Source of the DNA: Onchocerca volvulus
Lineage: Eukaryota > Nematoda > Chromadorea > Rhabditida > Onchocercidae
Direction: 5' to 3'
Assembly (NCBI GenBank): GCA_000499405.2
Contig: HG738139.1
Span: 14,723,796-14,787,795 of the forward strand
DNA length: 64,000 nt
Shown: positions 24,330 to 36,726 of the stretch, piece after piece
Numbering within the stretch: position 1 is the stretch's first letter
How the letters are laid out: each line of letters begins with the position of its first letter
The notes under the pieces: model-generated
What the model was told of the DNA's origin: nothing
The model's database searches: none
The model's input: the letters and a program-made list of their open reading frames with translations, nothing else
Position numbers and translations under genes: made by a program

Positions 24330-25649
24330 ATGACACAATCGAGTACACTGCTTGAACCTGCAAATGATGAGGTGCATGAATTCGATATCGATGTGCTCTA
24401 CAGTTGGGAGCAATCTTCTGGCACAATTTCCTATGAAGCATGGTCTTCTAACTTAGAAGAAGCCTTTAACATTGATAAGAATGGAAAAATGATAAGTTGA
24501 TTTTTGTTTTTTTAAATTATTCTTATTGAAGATCTATTATTATCGTTGCAGAAAATTATAGCATGACTAAGACAAAATTCTTTTTTTCTTTGTTTTTTTT
24601 TTTTTTTTTTTTTTTTTAAGTAATGAATTTATCATCGTAAATAACGAATTTTTTAAGTAATTTATCCATCATCATACTGATATATATTCAAGATACGAAG
24701 TTTATTTTATCTTTTTTGGTAAAATTTTAAACTTTAGCTTTTCTGATTAATGATAATTACATTGATTTAAATTTTTTATATCCTATAATCCAAATTCATT
24801 CAACTAAATTTTTAGGTGCCAGATTATAATGATAATATTTGTCGTGCGAAATTAAATCAACGTCTATGGCGTCATTCAATGCCTGCTTATAAAACTTTAA
24901 CAGCGCGATCATTGGCAATGCTAAATGAAGCAAAACGTCAAGAACGTATGCAAGGACATCTATTTCAAAGAATTGTAATACCATGTAAACAAGATGCAAG
25001 TACGGAACGTTATGAATTCATTTCAAAGGTAATGAAAATACCTGAGACACTTGATTGATATTGAGTTGTTCTTTAATTATCCTAATTCAAAATATCAATG
25101 ATCTTTACATAAATTTTTTAGATCTCCGATGACGCTATCAGTGAATATATGGCATCAACTAATCGTGATAATAAATTATTGAAAATAAATTTGGAATGTG
25201 GTGGTAATTTGCCACCTCGGATCAAAATTAATGGTATCCGAGCGGAAAGATCAGTAAAATATGAAAATGACCGAAAAGATTATCCTGATATTAGCCAAGA
25301 GGTACAGGTTAATTCTTTCAATTGATCATTGTTAAGTAAAGATTCTCGAAAAAAAAAATTGCTAAAAATTATTTGAAAACAAATTAATTTTATAATTTCA
25401 ATGAAATTATTATATTGAAAAGATATTATCCAAAATTAAATTCATTTTGTGATTTCAAAATTAATAAGTAAATTTTAAAGCTGATTAGTATATTTTTAGC
25501 AAGTGTACAAAATGAATCATTCATTCCAACATCTTTCAACGTGTTCTCCAGCGCTTCCTTATCCGTCGGCTAATACATTCAGTAGATGCTCAATTGAAGA
25601 TTATGTGAAACTATTGAAAGGACGTCGGAAAACACAGGAAAAGCAATAA
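24330..25649 (+). CDS. Uncharacterised multi-exon protein
   Basis: Exons are 24315-about 24499 (ATG at 24330, acidic, with FDIDVLYSWEQSSG), 24816-25028 (RLWRHSMPAYKTLTARSLAM), 25122-25301 (LECGGNLPPRIKING) and 25500-25649 (stop TAA). The last three are phase 0 with good sites. The first exon has no in-frame GT donor before its stop that joins cleanly to 24816, so either a sequence error, a non-canonical donor or a missing small exon lies in between. The predicted protein is hydrophilic, with no signal peptide, no membrane helix and a Lys/Arg-rich tail. I do not recognise a domain. An AG lies 15 bases before the ATG, which would suit trans-splicing. Confidence 0.55.
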
Positions 25650-25779
25650 ATAACCTTTGAACTCCTTTAAAAAAATGTTTTTATGCATCTTTTTATTAAT
25701 TTTTGTAATTCATGTTTCAATGTCTTGTCAACATAAATGATCAGAAGTTCTTTTTAATCGCAATTTAACTCTTTATTAA

Positions 25780-26760
25780 TGAGGAGCTGGACCCGGCCAC
25801 GCTCCTAATCTATATAAATAGAAATTTAAAATTCGTTTGGTTCAAAAATCTTAAACTTCGAAAATTCTTCAATACGCGTCTTATCTATATTAGTTCAAAA
25901 TCTTAGATATCAGAAAGTCCTTACCTATTGCTTTAAAATTTTGACAGAACGTTGCATTGGACTACGCGCATACATTATCGAGCTTACAGCGTTGCACATG
26001 AAGACCAAATCCACCTTGCAGAAAATCTGGTCAGTCCTCTCACTTATTTTTATTTGTCATAAATGTGACAGGTAAAAAAAGTAGATGTATCTATACAAAA
26101 ATAACGTGCCTATTCGATGTGTCAAAATTTCAACCCAGTGGGTTAATACTTGAAACATTGTGTCAAAATGAACACTGAACATTTACGACAAAGAGGTAAA
26201 TCAAGATACGACCTAATATTAGAAGTAATATTAACCTAATATTAGAAGAGATAATTCACAATTTGCTTGAAGGAAACATTACATTATACACTATCATGAC
26301 CTCAACATTTGTGCGACGCAACTACATTTTCCACAAGTCAAAAAGTAAATGAATTATATCTTTCATGAAGCAAAAAACAAACGAAAAGCTTAAATTACTC
26401 GTCACATTTATTTAAAAATACGCGCCTATTCGAATGCAACGCGGTATGAAAATTTCAAAGTAATCGATGAAAAACTTGAAGCGCTCGAGGAAGCAGCCGC
26501 AGTCAATACAGAAAGAAGGTGTGGTGAGTCAATTCTGTTCGCTGATGAGGAAGTGGAGTAGGGCGGAGTCAAAAAATTCAGCCCCTTCATTTACTTTACG
26601 CGAAAAAAAGTAATTATGTCAACATTAAAACGAAGGCTTATTCGAATACAAGTTTGTGTCAAAATTTGAAAACAGTCGGTAGAGAGCTTCCAGAGATTTA
26701 TCATTTGTAACAGAGAATATTTATATTTTTACCTGTATAGGTTATCTTTTGCGGCATCCC
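25780..26760 (+). mobile_element. Degenerate repeat-element relic
   Basis: This stretch is less AT-rich than its flanks and carries no intact frame. It begins with a hairpin-prone GGAGCTGGACCCGGCCACGC / GCTCC segment and holds at least three copies of a motif of the form TATTCGAATRCAA then GTGTCAAAATTTSAAA (26107, 26415, 26630), the last followed by CAGTCGGTAGAGAGCTTCC. Such phrases are common in animal interspersed repeats. Class (non-LTR tail or DNA element) cannot be decided by eye. Confidence 0.4.
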
Positions 26761-27189
26761 CCTATTCTTATTGATTCATGACCGAGAAGGTCATATATAT
26801 CATTATAAATTACAATAAATGAAAAGGTTACATTTGTCATAATAGAGCTATGGTAAACTAATAAGGAGACCAAGTGAATTACGGTAAATTGATGAGAAGG
26901 CCACGTGTATCAATAATGCTTTTCGCTCAATTTCAGAACGATGACACTGTAATTCTATTTGTTTATTTGTAGAACGGGAATATAACAAAAGAATTTCAGA
27001 ATTTGCATAAATACGAGAATTTGCATCTCATGTAAATTTTCTAGGAGTAATGAAAGGTAAGCAACAGTCCAATTTCTTCATTTATACTTATTTCATGTTT
27101 CGCGTGCGGTGACGTGTTTACTAATTATTTATCATTCAATAATCAATTTAAAGGATAATTTGTGGTGTAAATAATAACGATCTGCAGCG

Positions 27190-27325
27190 GGCTTCCAATT
27201 CCAATACGGCCATATCACTTTTTTTTTCACTCCAATAAAGGTTTTTCAAAACATTATTTTCTCGATTCCAACACGGCCATATTATCTTTTTTTTTCACTT
27301 CAATAAAGGTTTTTTGAAAACACAT
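27190..27325. repeat. Tandem duplication, about 70-bp unit
   Basis: Two adjacent copies share the words TTCCAAYACGGCCATAT, TTTTTTTTCAC and CAATAAAGGTTTTT. They lie about 250 bases upstream of the ORP gene start. Confidence 0.8.
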
Positions 27326-27550
27326 CTGAACGATAGTGAAAAAGTGTTAAAATTAGAAATAATTAAAACTGAAGAAGTGGAAACTTGAGAAAAAAATGAG
27401 TTAAAATTAAAATTTGAATTAAACTTAATTACATTCCAAGCAAAAAATTTGTGATAATAATCAACTGATGATAATTGATAGTATCCAAATTAATATTTCG
27501 AATTTCATTTTATTTTCTGGAAATTAAAATATTTTGCATAGGCTTGACTG

Positions 27551-30500
27551 ATGTCAGCATCACGTCATGGTGCTCCTGGGCCTCCTACAACATCCACGAA
27601 AACTCCGCCAACTGCGAAAAAAAAGTCGAAAATTAGCAAAAAATTAGCAATTAAAAAGGAACGACTTGTACCAATGAATGATTTGCCACGTGATGCACCA
27701 CCTGTTGAATGCCCGCCTATTTATGAAGTACCAATTAATGCTCAATTTAATCAATATCAATTAACGAAAGATATCGAACATGTTAATTGATAACAATTTA
27801 TCGCTCCAATTTTTCAATCTCTAACTGAAAAATGATCAGTTCAAAATTTTCTGATTCTAAATCATTTAATAAATTACATCGAAACTAAAGAATTCTAATA
27901 TTCTGAAACATTCATTAATACAGAAAACATGAATTTTATCATTTTTAACTTCATCATTCATATTTATCTGATTCCAGTCTTATCCAATTCCAACAAAATT
28001 TTGATGAATTTTCGTGCTTTCCTATTTAAAAAACGGCTAAGAAAATGCTGTAAAATTATGATTTAATCAAGTTTTCTTTCTATAAATATTTAAAATAACA
28101 GAACGATATTTTAAAGTTATTTAATAAAGAAAAATTTTTTTGAATTCTTAAACATTTCAGTGTTATGTAACGATGAAACCATTAAAAAAACATCGTCTTA
28201 GTATCACAAAGCGTTATTTTGGTAAAATTAATCGTGGATTGATGCGATTAATGCCCGAAAAAAGTGCGAAAGCAAATAGTGAAGCTATTGGTTCTGAATA
28301 TATCGTCGATTTAACTACTGTTTGTAAACTTTGCTTATGTTTGTTTACTTTTGCCATTTATAGCTGTCTAGCTATGTTTGTTTAACTTAATTTACTTCAT
28401 TGGCTAGGCTATAAGTGATCAGTTGATAATAAGTGATAATGTATAATCATCCTTTGAATTACTCTTAAAATCTCATTTTACAATTTTGCCAGTTCACGTT
28501 AGAATGGAATTTAAGTAGTTTATAAATCATTTCAAGACAAATTATTTTATTTTATTTATGCATATGAAAATTCCCGAACATTCCCAATAGCTTAGTAAAT
28601 TTTACGAAAATAATTTGGAACCACTTTATGAATTTATTTTTTGCTATAGCATTTAGATTTAAGAATCATGCAAACCAATAGTTTCCAGTTGTTTTTAGGT
28701 AGCAGTTTCATGTGATGATGTCCGACGAAGGTTAATTTTTAAATTCAAGAAGGAATCGCGTGATATTGGACCGGTGAATAAGAATGAGTATGATTCATTC
28801 AAGGAAATGATTCAGAAACATCGCAATTACCGTCAAAGCATTTATCGTAACAAGTATTACTCTTGCAGAAAAAAATGAGGGAAATTAGAAATCATATATA
28901 AAAATTTCTAAACCGAATTGTGAAATAATCCCTAACCTTTCAGATTAGCTAATAATATCACACAATCACGCGTGATTACAAGTATATCACGATTATGAAC
29001 ATTCAAAATTTCATTTCAAATTTGTTATGCTTCTTCTTACGAAAACTTATGATGCTAACTTTAAAATATAGAAGGAAACTTTTTTTTTTTTCAAATCGTT
29101 GATTAATCTTTTGATTGTTAAACGAAAATATCAATTGCTTCTTTAAATTTAATCATTTTTCCAACAATTTTCGAAATAAAAGAAAGAAAAAAAGGATTTT
29201 TGTTAATACTATGATAATTTATTAAGGAAGGAAAATATCAATGAACTGATTCCTGCGAATGCATTTCAGAGTGATAGCAGTCCAACAGTTGCACGGTGAA
29301 TTCAAAAATTTCAATTATTATTAAAAATCCTAGAAATCGAACAGTTTAATACTAAAAGAATAGGAAAATAATCGACATAAATATGTGAAATTGTTATTTA
29401 TTCAAAAAAAAATTCCTTTAATTAATTTTACCACATCTTAGTAAATATCTAAAATTTAATTAGACAAAATGGAACTCTCAGTCCTACAATTTAATACTAG
29501 ATTCTTTTAAATAGAAGAAATCGTGATATTCTTTGGAAAAAATCAATCAAGATTTTATTTTTGAAAGGCTTGCAACTCCGGAACAAGATACTGATACGGG
29601 TAAATCACGTGAAGATTTTCGGGGTAATCAAGTCGCTGAATTAAATGAAAGAGTGATTAAAGTTATCAGTGATATCAATACGATTACGACTGAAATGAAG
29701 CAAATGCGAAAGGAATTGAAAGTACTGTAACATCATTTTATCACATCACCAATCTTAACCGAAATCCAGATTTTAAAGATTATTGTGGTGGGATTGATCA
29801 GAGTTTAGAGAAACGATATATGTTCTTTTCAGGAATTATTAAAAACAGTCCAGAGTGGAAAAATATTACCAACTATGGAAAGCAAAGAAGGCAAATTCCT
29901 CATTATTATCGTTTTATTAAAAATTTTATAGCAATGATAAGAAATGATAAGAAATGAATTTGCTGACAATTACTAATTTATCACCAAATGAGCTTACATT
30001 AAATATGTATATTCTGATAGTCTGATAAGTTGTAAGCAATTGACATTTTTAGGTGCTCAAAAATCAGAAGATGAAGCTTCTACTTCGGAAGATTCCGATG
30101 ACAAACTAGAAATAGCTATTCCTTATAATAATCAAGCAATTACTGATGCAATCCAAAAGTATGATGAATGTTTTCATTTTTGATAAATTTTTCTGATAAA
30201 ATGATCCATTATGTAAAAAAAAAAGTGTCAATAATCTTTCAACTTTTTTATGACAAAAAGTTGTTAAAAAAAGTTGATATCATAAATGAAACGATAAGAT
30301 TAGCAAGTTCTAACATAATTTTTCAATTAAAAAAATAAGAAAATTATTATTTTGCAAAAATTTCACACTATTAACTGATTCAATTAAAATGCGAAAATAA
30401 CATAAATTTTCGCTTTCCAAAATTTTTCCTATCATATTATAATTTTTTGTTTAGTATTGAAAAGTCCGAAAAATTTAGGTTCGTAAAGTATGGAACTTAT

Positions 30501-33500
30501 TTACTATTTATTATTTTATTAAAATATGAAGCTTATTCATTTGCTATTTTACTGATTTCCACTTTCTTGACCTTTTAGAGAAACCGTAAAGGAAAAAGTT
30601 GCAGAAGAAAAGAAAGGTTATTTTGTTTACAAATTTGTTTGTAAATGGAATTTGGAATTTAATTAAATACATCAAAGATATTGATAGTATAGTAATTAAT
30701 TTCAATCTAATTAAGAAATGCTACGATGACTTCATAGCAATAAAATATGATTTTAACATAAAACCTAAACTTTAAATGATATGTAATATTAGAATAATCG
30801 AAATTGTCTAGTAATACATAAGAAGTCGAACAATCACTATTCCGAAACAATGATCAAAACTCTATTCCATGAAAATGATATCAAGAATATCCTAAAAATT
30901 TCGAGCAATAAATGATCATAGATTTTGGAAAAAAAAAAGGCTCAAGATGATCAAAGATTTTAAAAATAAACAATAAACTCTTTTTCAAATTTCATTTTTA
31001 TATCATGAATTTAACAAATAATTGATTAATTTTTAGGTATCAAACTAAAGGAGAAGAAAGTTTTGTTAGTTTTTTTTCTTTCTTTGTTTTCTTTGAATGA
31101 TTTTTAATTTTATAAGATTAGAATTTAAAGCAAAATTAATCTATCACAATATTAGAAATATTTTTCAGAGAAAAGAATAAAGTTTATCTAACCGAAGAAT
31201 TCGTAGAAAAAAAGGTAATTTCTAATTTTAATTGCAAATGAAATTCAACGTGTCTTTTTTTTTTTCAAATAAATTTTTTTTTTAAAATAATGAATCAATT
31301 TTCACTAAATTTATTGGGAAAAATTCTTGTTAACGATAACATTCTTCTTTTCCTATCAAAATTAACAGTAATATTTTAGGAGGAAAAGCCTGAACGTTTA
31401 GTTGAAATGGGAGAACCGGAGAAGGTGCAACCTCGGAAACGTCGTGATCAATTGCCGAAACCATCAGTAGCAAGTGAAGAGTTGGGTTTTCGACAATTGA
31501 TGGCGATCATTGCTCGACGTTTACCCATACCAATAACTTACTTCGAACCACTTACAACATTACAAGTATATTTTAGTAACAAAAAATCAACATTATGATT
31601 TCTAAATTTTAATTTTAACCTTTCTTGCGAAACGATTTTTGCGACTTTAAAGATACTTTAGGTGCAAATAAAGAATTGAAATTATAATGAACAATATTCA
31701 ATTATATCAAAAATAAGAGTGATTATATTTTCAATTTTTCAACTCTTTTTTCAAAGGAATCGTTTGTGATATAAAAGTTCAAAAAAGCTTTAAAATTTCT
31801 TGAGATTTATAACTGAAATGAAAAAATATCGAATATCAATATTAAATTTGAAGAAGAGAAATATTTTAGGTTCTATGCGAAGAATTACGATATTCGGGTC
31901 AAACGTTAGGCAGAGCTCTATCCGCTTATGATCCAGTAGATCGTATTGCTTATGTAACAGCTTTTGCTGTGAGTAGCTATTCCGGTATGATATGCCGGAA
32001 ACAGAAACCGTTTAGTCCGTTACTTGGTGAAACATTTGATTATGTATCGAACGAAGGATGGAAGTATCATGCAGAACAGGTTGGTACCATTTAACAAACA
32101 GGTTGGTTCCAATTAATAAATAGGTTGGTTTCACATTTTAACAAATGAAAATATTTTGCGTATTCTGAAATATCACAATTATTTCAATATTTGCATTCAT
32201 GTCAATTTAGATCATATTCGGGTAAGTCTTGAATTTTAAATCTTTTTTTCTGAAAAACAAGATAGAATAAAAGTTTTGATTTTTATCCTAAATTTTTTCT
32301 CAATTGAAACTTTTTTTTTTTTTTTTTTTTACAGGTAAGTCATCATCCATCTATAACAGCTGCTCATGCTGAAGGATTGAATTGGGAATGGTGGCAAACA
32401 CTAATATCAACACCAAAAACTTCATTATCCGGTGTAGTTGAAGCAACACCAGAATTACCTGTACGAGTTCGATTGGGTAAAGAGGATTATTGTTGGAATA
32501 GAGTGAGTTGAAAAAGTTTAACTATTTTATTAGAAAATTGATATTTTCAGATATTGAGGGAAATTTTTAGTAATTGTTAAAAGAAAAAATGTTTTAGAAA
32601 AAAATATTTCTGAATAGCTTTCAATGAAGAAAGTTTGCTTGAAAAAGAAATAAATATTGGCGCCTTTTTTCTGGTTGAATGAGGCGAAAAAGAGAATAAT
32701 TTCAAATCTTTGCATAAATGATATTTACAAGAATTATTATCAAAATTTTACAGGTAAAACTAATCGTTGAGAATGTCTTATCAACAGCTGAATGTCGTAA
32801 ATTAAAAATGGATGGAACGATGAATATGAGATGTAGTAATGGATATACTAGTACGGTAATTTTCCGTAAAGATCGACAAACTGAAGTATGTGGTAGTATT
32901 ATGGATAATCGTGGTATTTTAGTTGTCAAACTTACCGGTTATTACGATCAATTCTTGCAAAAGTTAACATTTATTTGCTTAAAAAAAAAGGAAAAAAAAA
33001 AAAGATATAATTTCATATTTTTTGAAGAGAAAATATAAAATCGAAATTTTAAATTCAGAATAGATAAAATAGGTAACTAGAATTTTAGTGAATGCTTCTT
33101 TTTATAAATATCAACTAAGCTGTCAAAATTTGCTGAAACAATCGTCTTATAATTTGGAAAATTCTAAAATTGATATTTAATAAAAAAAAAAAAAATGCCA
33201 CCATTTCATCTCAGATTATATGTGAGAGTTACATTCGTAATTGAAAATTCTAAATTTGATGATATGAGCAAATCTAATAAAATCAATATTTCACTAATAA
33301 AAAAGTGTCAAAGAATCGAACTGAAAAGCTGAAAAAATTCATGATTTGCAAAAATTTGAATACCTTTTGTGATCTTGCGAAATTCGTTGGCATCCATAGT
33401 TTTTATAAAATTAAGATCATTTCTCCTCTTTCGTCATTTAGATCTATTCTGTATATAATTTTAAGATAGAAATATTCATATATGCAAGAATCATAGACTA

Positions 33501-34450
33501 TTTCATGCATTTTGAATGATCCAAAGCACAAAAACAAACTAATTTATGTACTAATGAAATGTAATAAATACATAAGAATCAGAGGATTATAATTTCAAAT
33601 AAATTATTGTTTCGTCCAGTAAAATTATATTATCATTCAGGATATATGATTAAAACTCTTCCTACACATATAAATAGTATATAATTTTACTAATTTTATC
33701 AGAGTCTATAATTTAACTGGAACAATCAATAATCTCGTTTAGGTCATTTAAGGTTTTCTTTTTTCAGAACGAATCAGAAGGATTACCTATTCGAAGCAAT
33801 TCCATTACCTAAAAATGCGAATCAATACTATGGCTTCACACAATTTGCTTGCGGACTGAATGAATTTTTAAATAGTGAAGAGAAATTAAGTGCTCCACCA
33901 ACTGATAGTCGATTCAGACCAGATGTGAAAGCTCTCGAGAATGCTGATCTCTCTCGAGCTGCTGAAGCAAAAATAAATCTTGAAAAGGTTTATCAATCCT
34001 ATTTATCAATTCAATCAGTCCTATTTTCTTCTTTCTTTATTTCAAGTACTTGCCCGATGAATTCTTCATCACCTAATTCATCATTAAGCTTATCAGTACT
34101 CTTCTATCACTCAATCAGTAGTGATCGTAATCGATCAGAATTATATCAGAATCACGTAATGCTATATTTAGTCGCAACGAACACGTAATGAAGCAACACA
34201 TAAGCGTATGTGGTTTGAACAGCGACAAGATTCGATGACAAATACAACAATGTGGATTTGTAACGGTCGATATTGGCAAGCAAAAGAGAAGAAATTCAAG
34301 GATTTCCCGGATATGCTTCAGTTATTCTGGTACATTGTGCCAAATTTATATCTAGGGCAAAAAATTCTTTACTTTGAAATAAGCAATGATTATAGAATAA
34401 ATCCGGAAATGTCAAAAATTGAATTCATTAAGTTAAAGATTCATGTTTAA
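27551..34450 (+). CDS. Oxysterol-binding protein-related protein (ORP3/6/7-like)
   Basis: Fifteen exons join in phase: 27551-27781, 28161-28319, 28699-28853, 29227-29295, 29568-29721, 29833-29890, 30053-30158, 30579-30616, 31171-31214, 31380-31565, 31870-32079, 32335-32502, 32754-32962, 33768-33987, 34172-34450, giving about 761 residues. A divergent PH domain follows a Pro/Lys-rich N-terminus, from about residue 78 (KRYFGKINRG) to the HRNYRQ signature near 174. An acidic, coiled-coil-like linker leads to the lipid-transfer ORD domain. Its hallmarks are KPFSPLLGETF (446-456) and EQVSHHPS (469-476, usually ending PP), then PPTDSRFRPD. ORPs exchange sterols or phosphoinositides at membrane contacts. 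The intron after 29890 has a GC donor. The protein reaches LFW, where ORP3/6/7 proteins usually stop, but the frame continues 28 codons or has a last tiny exon after TG/GTACAT. Confidence 0.92.
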
Positions 34451-36726
34451 GTTAGAAAATCTGGTTTTTGTGCTAAATTTATTAAAAATTTTAAAAATTC
34501 ACCAATATCGTCGCTTCGAAATGTGATTTCTTAAAAATGGCAGAATTGATGGAATCGATCAAATAAACATACCCAATAATTAAATCAACTTATATTCTGT
34601 TTCAATATAAAATCGTATGGTATACAAACCAAATCAAAATATTACATTATAGCTAATATTCGAAATGGGAAATGTATGCATTATCAAAGATAATATATTT
34701 CTAATTCCTAGAACAAATTCACCGAATAACACTTTATAATACCTGTTTTCAATCAAATAAACTATTATCTGAATTGAAAATTACAGGTATTCAAATTCAT
34801 CTCATTTATCTTGTCTAGTTTTCTATTCCTAATCCCGAGAATATGGATAAAAATGAATTATTCTAATACTATTTAGGATAATGCAAAAGACTGAAAATAT
34901 TGCTTTATGGCATTTTTGCAATTCATTTCGATTTAGTTAATCGTTTCTGCAAAAATGAAAGCTAATGTTTGATAATAAAATTGATCGAAAAGGAATGACT
35001 TTAAGCTGATCTAAAACTCATTATCAAAAAATTACAGCAGCATATTCGCTAAATATCGAACTTGTTGTTGAAACACTTTGATAATTCTTTTATATATACT
35101 AAATTTTGAAAATTTTCGTATAATTCAGATTGCAACTTATGAAAATACAATACAATAGCAAAAATGGATTTTATACAATCTATCAATGGAAATGAGAAGT
35201 ACGAAAGCGAAATATACATATCTACAGCAATTAGCCATTATGTCAATTATACATTTAAGAAAAAAAAATTTAAAAAAAAAAATAAAATAATGCGCCAAAG
35301 AATGACTAATGTTAAAAATACATTCAAATAGCGAAATTAAAAATTCCCATCATAAAAAAGCGAACTCGTTAATCTTCTCTACCTTAATCTTTAATCTATT
35401 CTAATATCTAATCCATATTTCATTACTATTCATAATAATTTTTATGTCGTCATAAATCGAATGCCTTGAACAGACAGACAACTACCGAGAATCTAAATCT
35501 ATTGATACTATCTATGTTGTCATGGATTTATCTGTTCTCTTCACTACCTGGCAATATACTAATGCTATTTCTAATCTTCACATCATCTCCATTAATAGTA
35601 TTATATAATTTTGTAAAAATAAGTATTTCTCAATTTCATTATTTTACCAATGATAAAACAAAAAAACCAATTTAATAAGTGAATAAAAATAAAAACTTTT
35701 TTGAAGGAGCTAGGCAAACTATTCCTACAAATATAAGCATAAAACCATAATCAGCAAATGTTACTTCGTTAAACAGCAAATGTACATGTATATTCAATAT
35801 GTATAAATACCAGCATCAAAAATCTGGAAGAGGAAGAAAGCTTGCAGAAATGATTACAGAAATAACTATGTCCCGAACGAGTAACCCTACGTATACAGGC
35901 AGTGATTTTGGTTAAAAAATCGTTATCCGGATTCACATTGAATCGTGTACACAGAATGACTGGATAGTTCACTACCGTCTGAATCCATTTTTTTTTTTTT
36001 TTTTTTTTTTTTGGATTAAATTGATATTTATGAAAACTACTTTTATGTAGACTTCCTTTCTTGTTGCGAAAATTCATAGATCGGCCAATAATTCCATCAA
36101 AAATTATCAAAATGAATGCAATGTAAAACCGAAGAATATTAAAAGCACATGATACTCGAAATGCCAGATTTCAAACTATAAACTGATACAATTTTGAGAA
36201 CCGTTAAAAATTGGAAAAGGAAGCAAATGACATCACAGAATCTCTCATAAAACTGAAATTAAAAGCCATAAAAGATAAAAGCAAAAAATATATGATGCAG
36301 TGACATGGTAGAAAACATGAATTACTTTTTCAAGTCAAAATGTAAACTCAAATTCAAAGAATAATTTTTAAATTTTCGGAATCAATAACCCATACTAAAT
36401 ATTCTAGCAAATCATCCATCGACAGGAAATCTCAAAAAAACATAAGAATAAGCCTGTGCCGAAATTGCAAAAAATGAACGTACAGAAAAGGAATACATAC
36501 ATTTATTTATCGTTTTTTATTCTTCTGAAAAGTGGTTCCTTAAAATGGAGATAAAAAAGCTATACTGCAATTCTAAAAACAAAACGCGCAATTGATAGAA
36601 ATTGCCACTCAGCAAAAACTGCAAACATAATAGTTACAATGTTGGGAACAGTGCAGAGCAATATGCCACTAATTATTCTTCCTATAAAAATAACTCACTG
36701 ATTTGAAAAGCAGGCATCAAATGAAT
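34451..36726. other. Convergent intergenic region
   Basis: This lies between the 3' ends of the ORP gene and the BCAS3 homologue. I see only AT-rich sequence, a T run at about 35990-36013 and short hydrophobic frames without ATG or splice signals. Confidence 0.6.

Noticed and set aside
31037..31060. Possible micro-exon in the ORP gene (GIKLKEKK)
   Set aside because: It looks coding, but including it breaks the phase. Joining 30616 directly to 31171 restores one continuous frame.
35466..35675. 69-codon hydrophobic frame
   Set aside because: It starts at TTG, has no splice signals, and its composition is that expected of T-rich noise.
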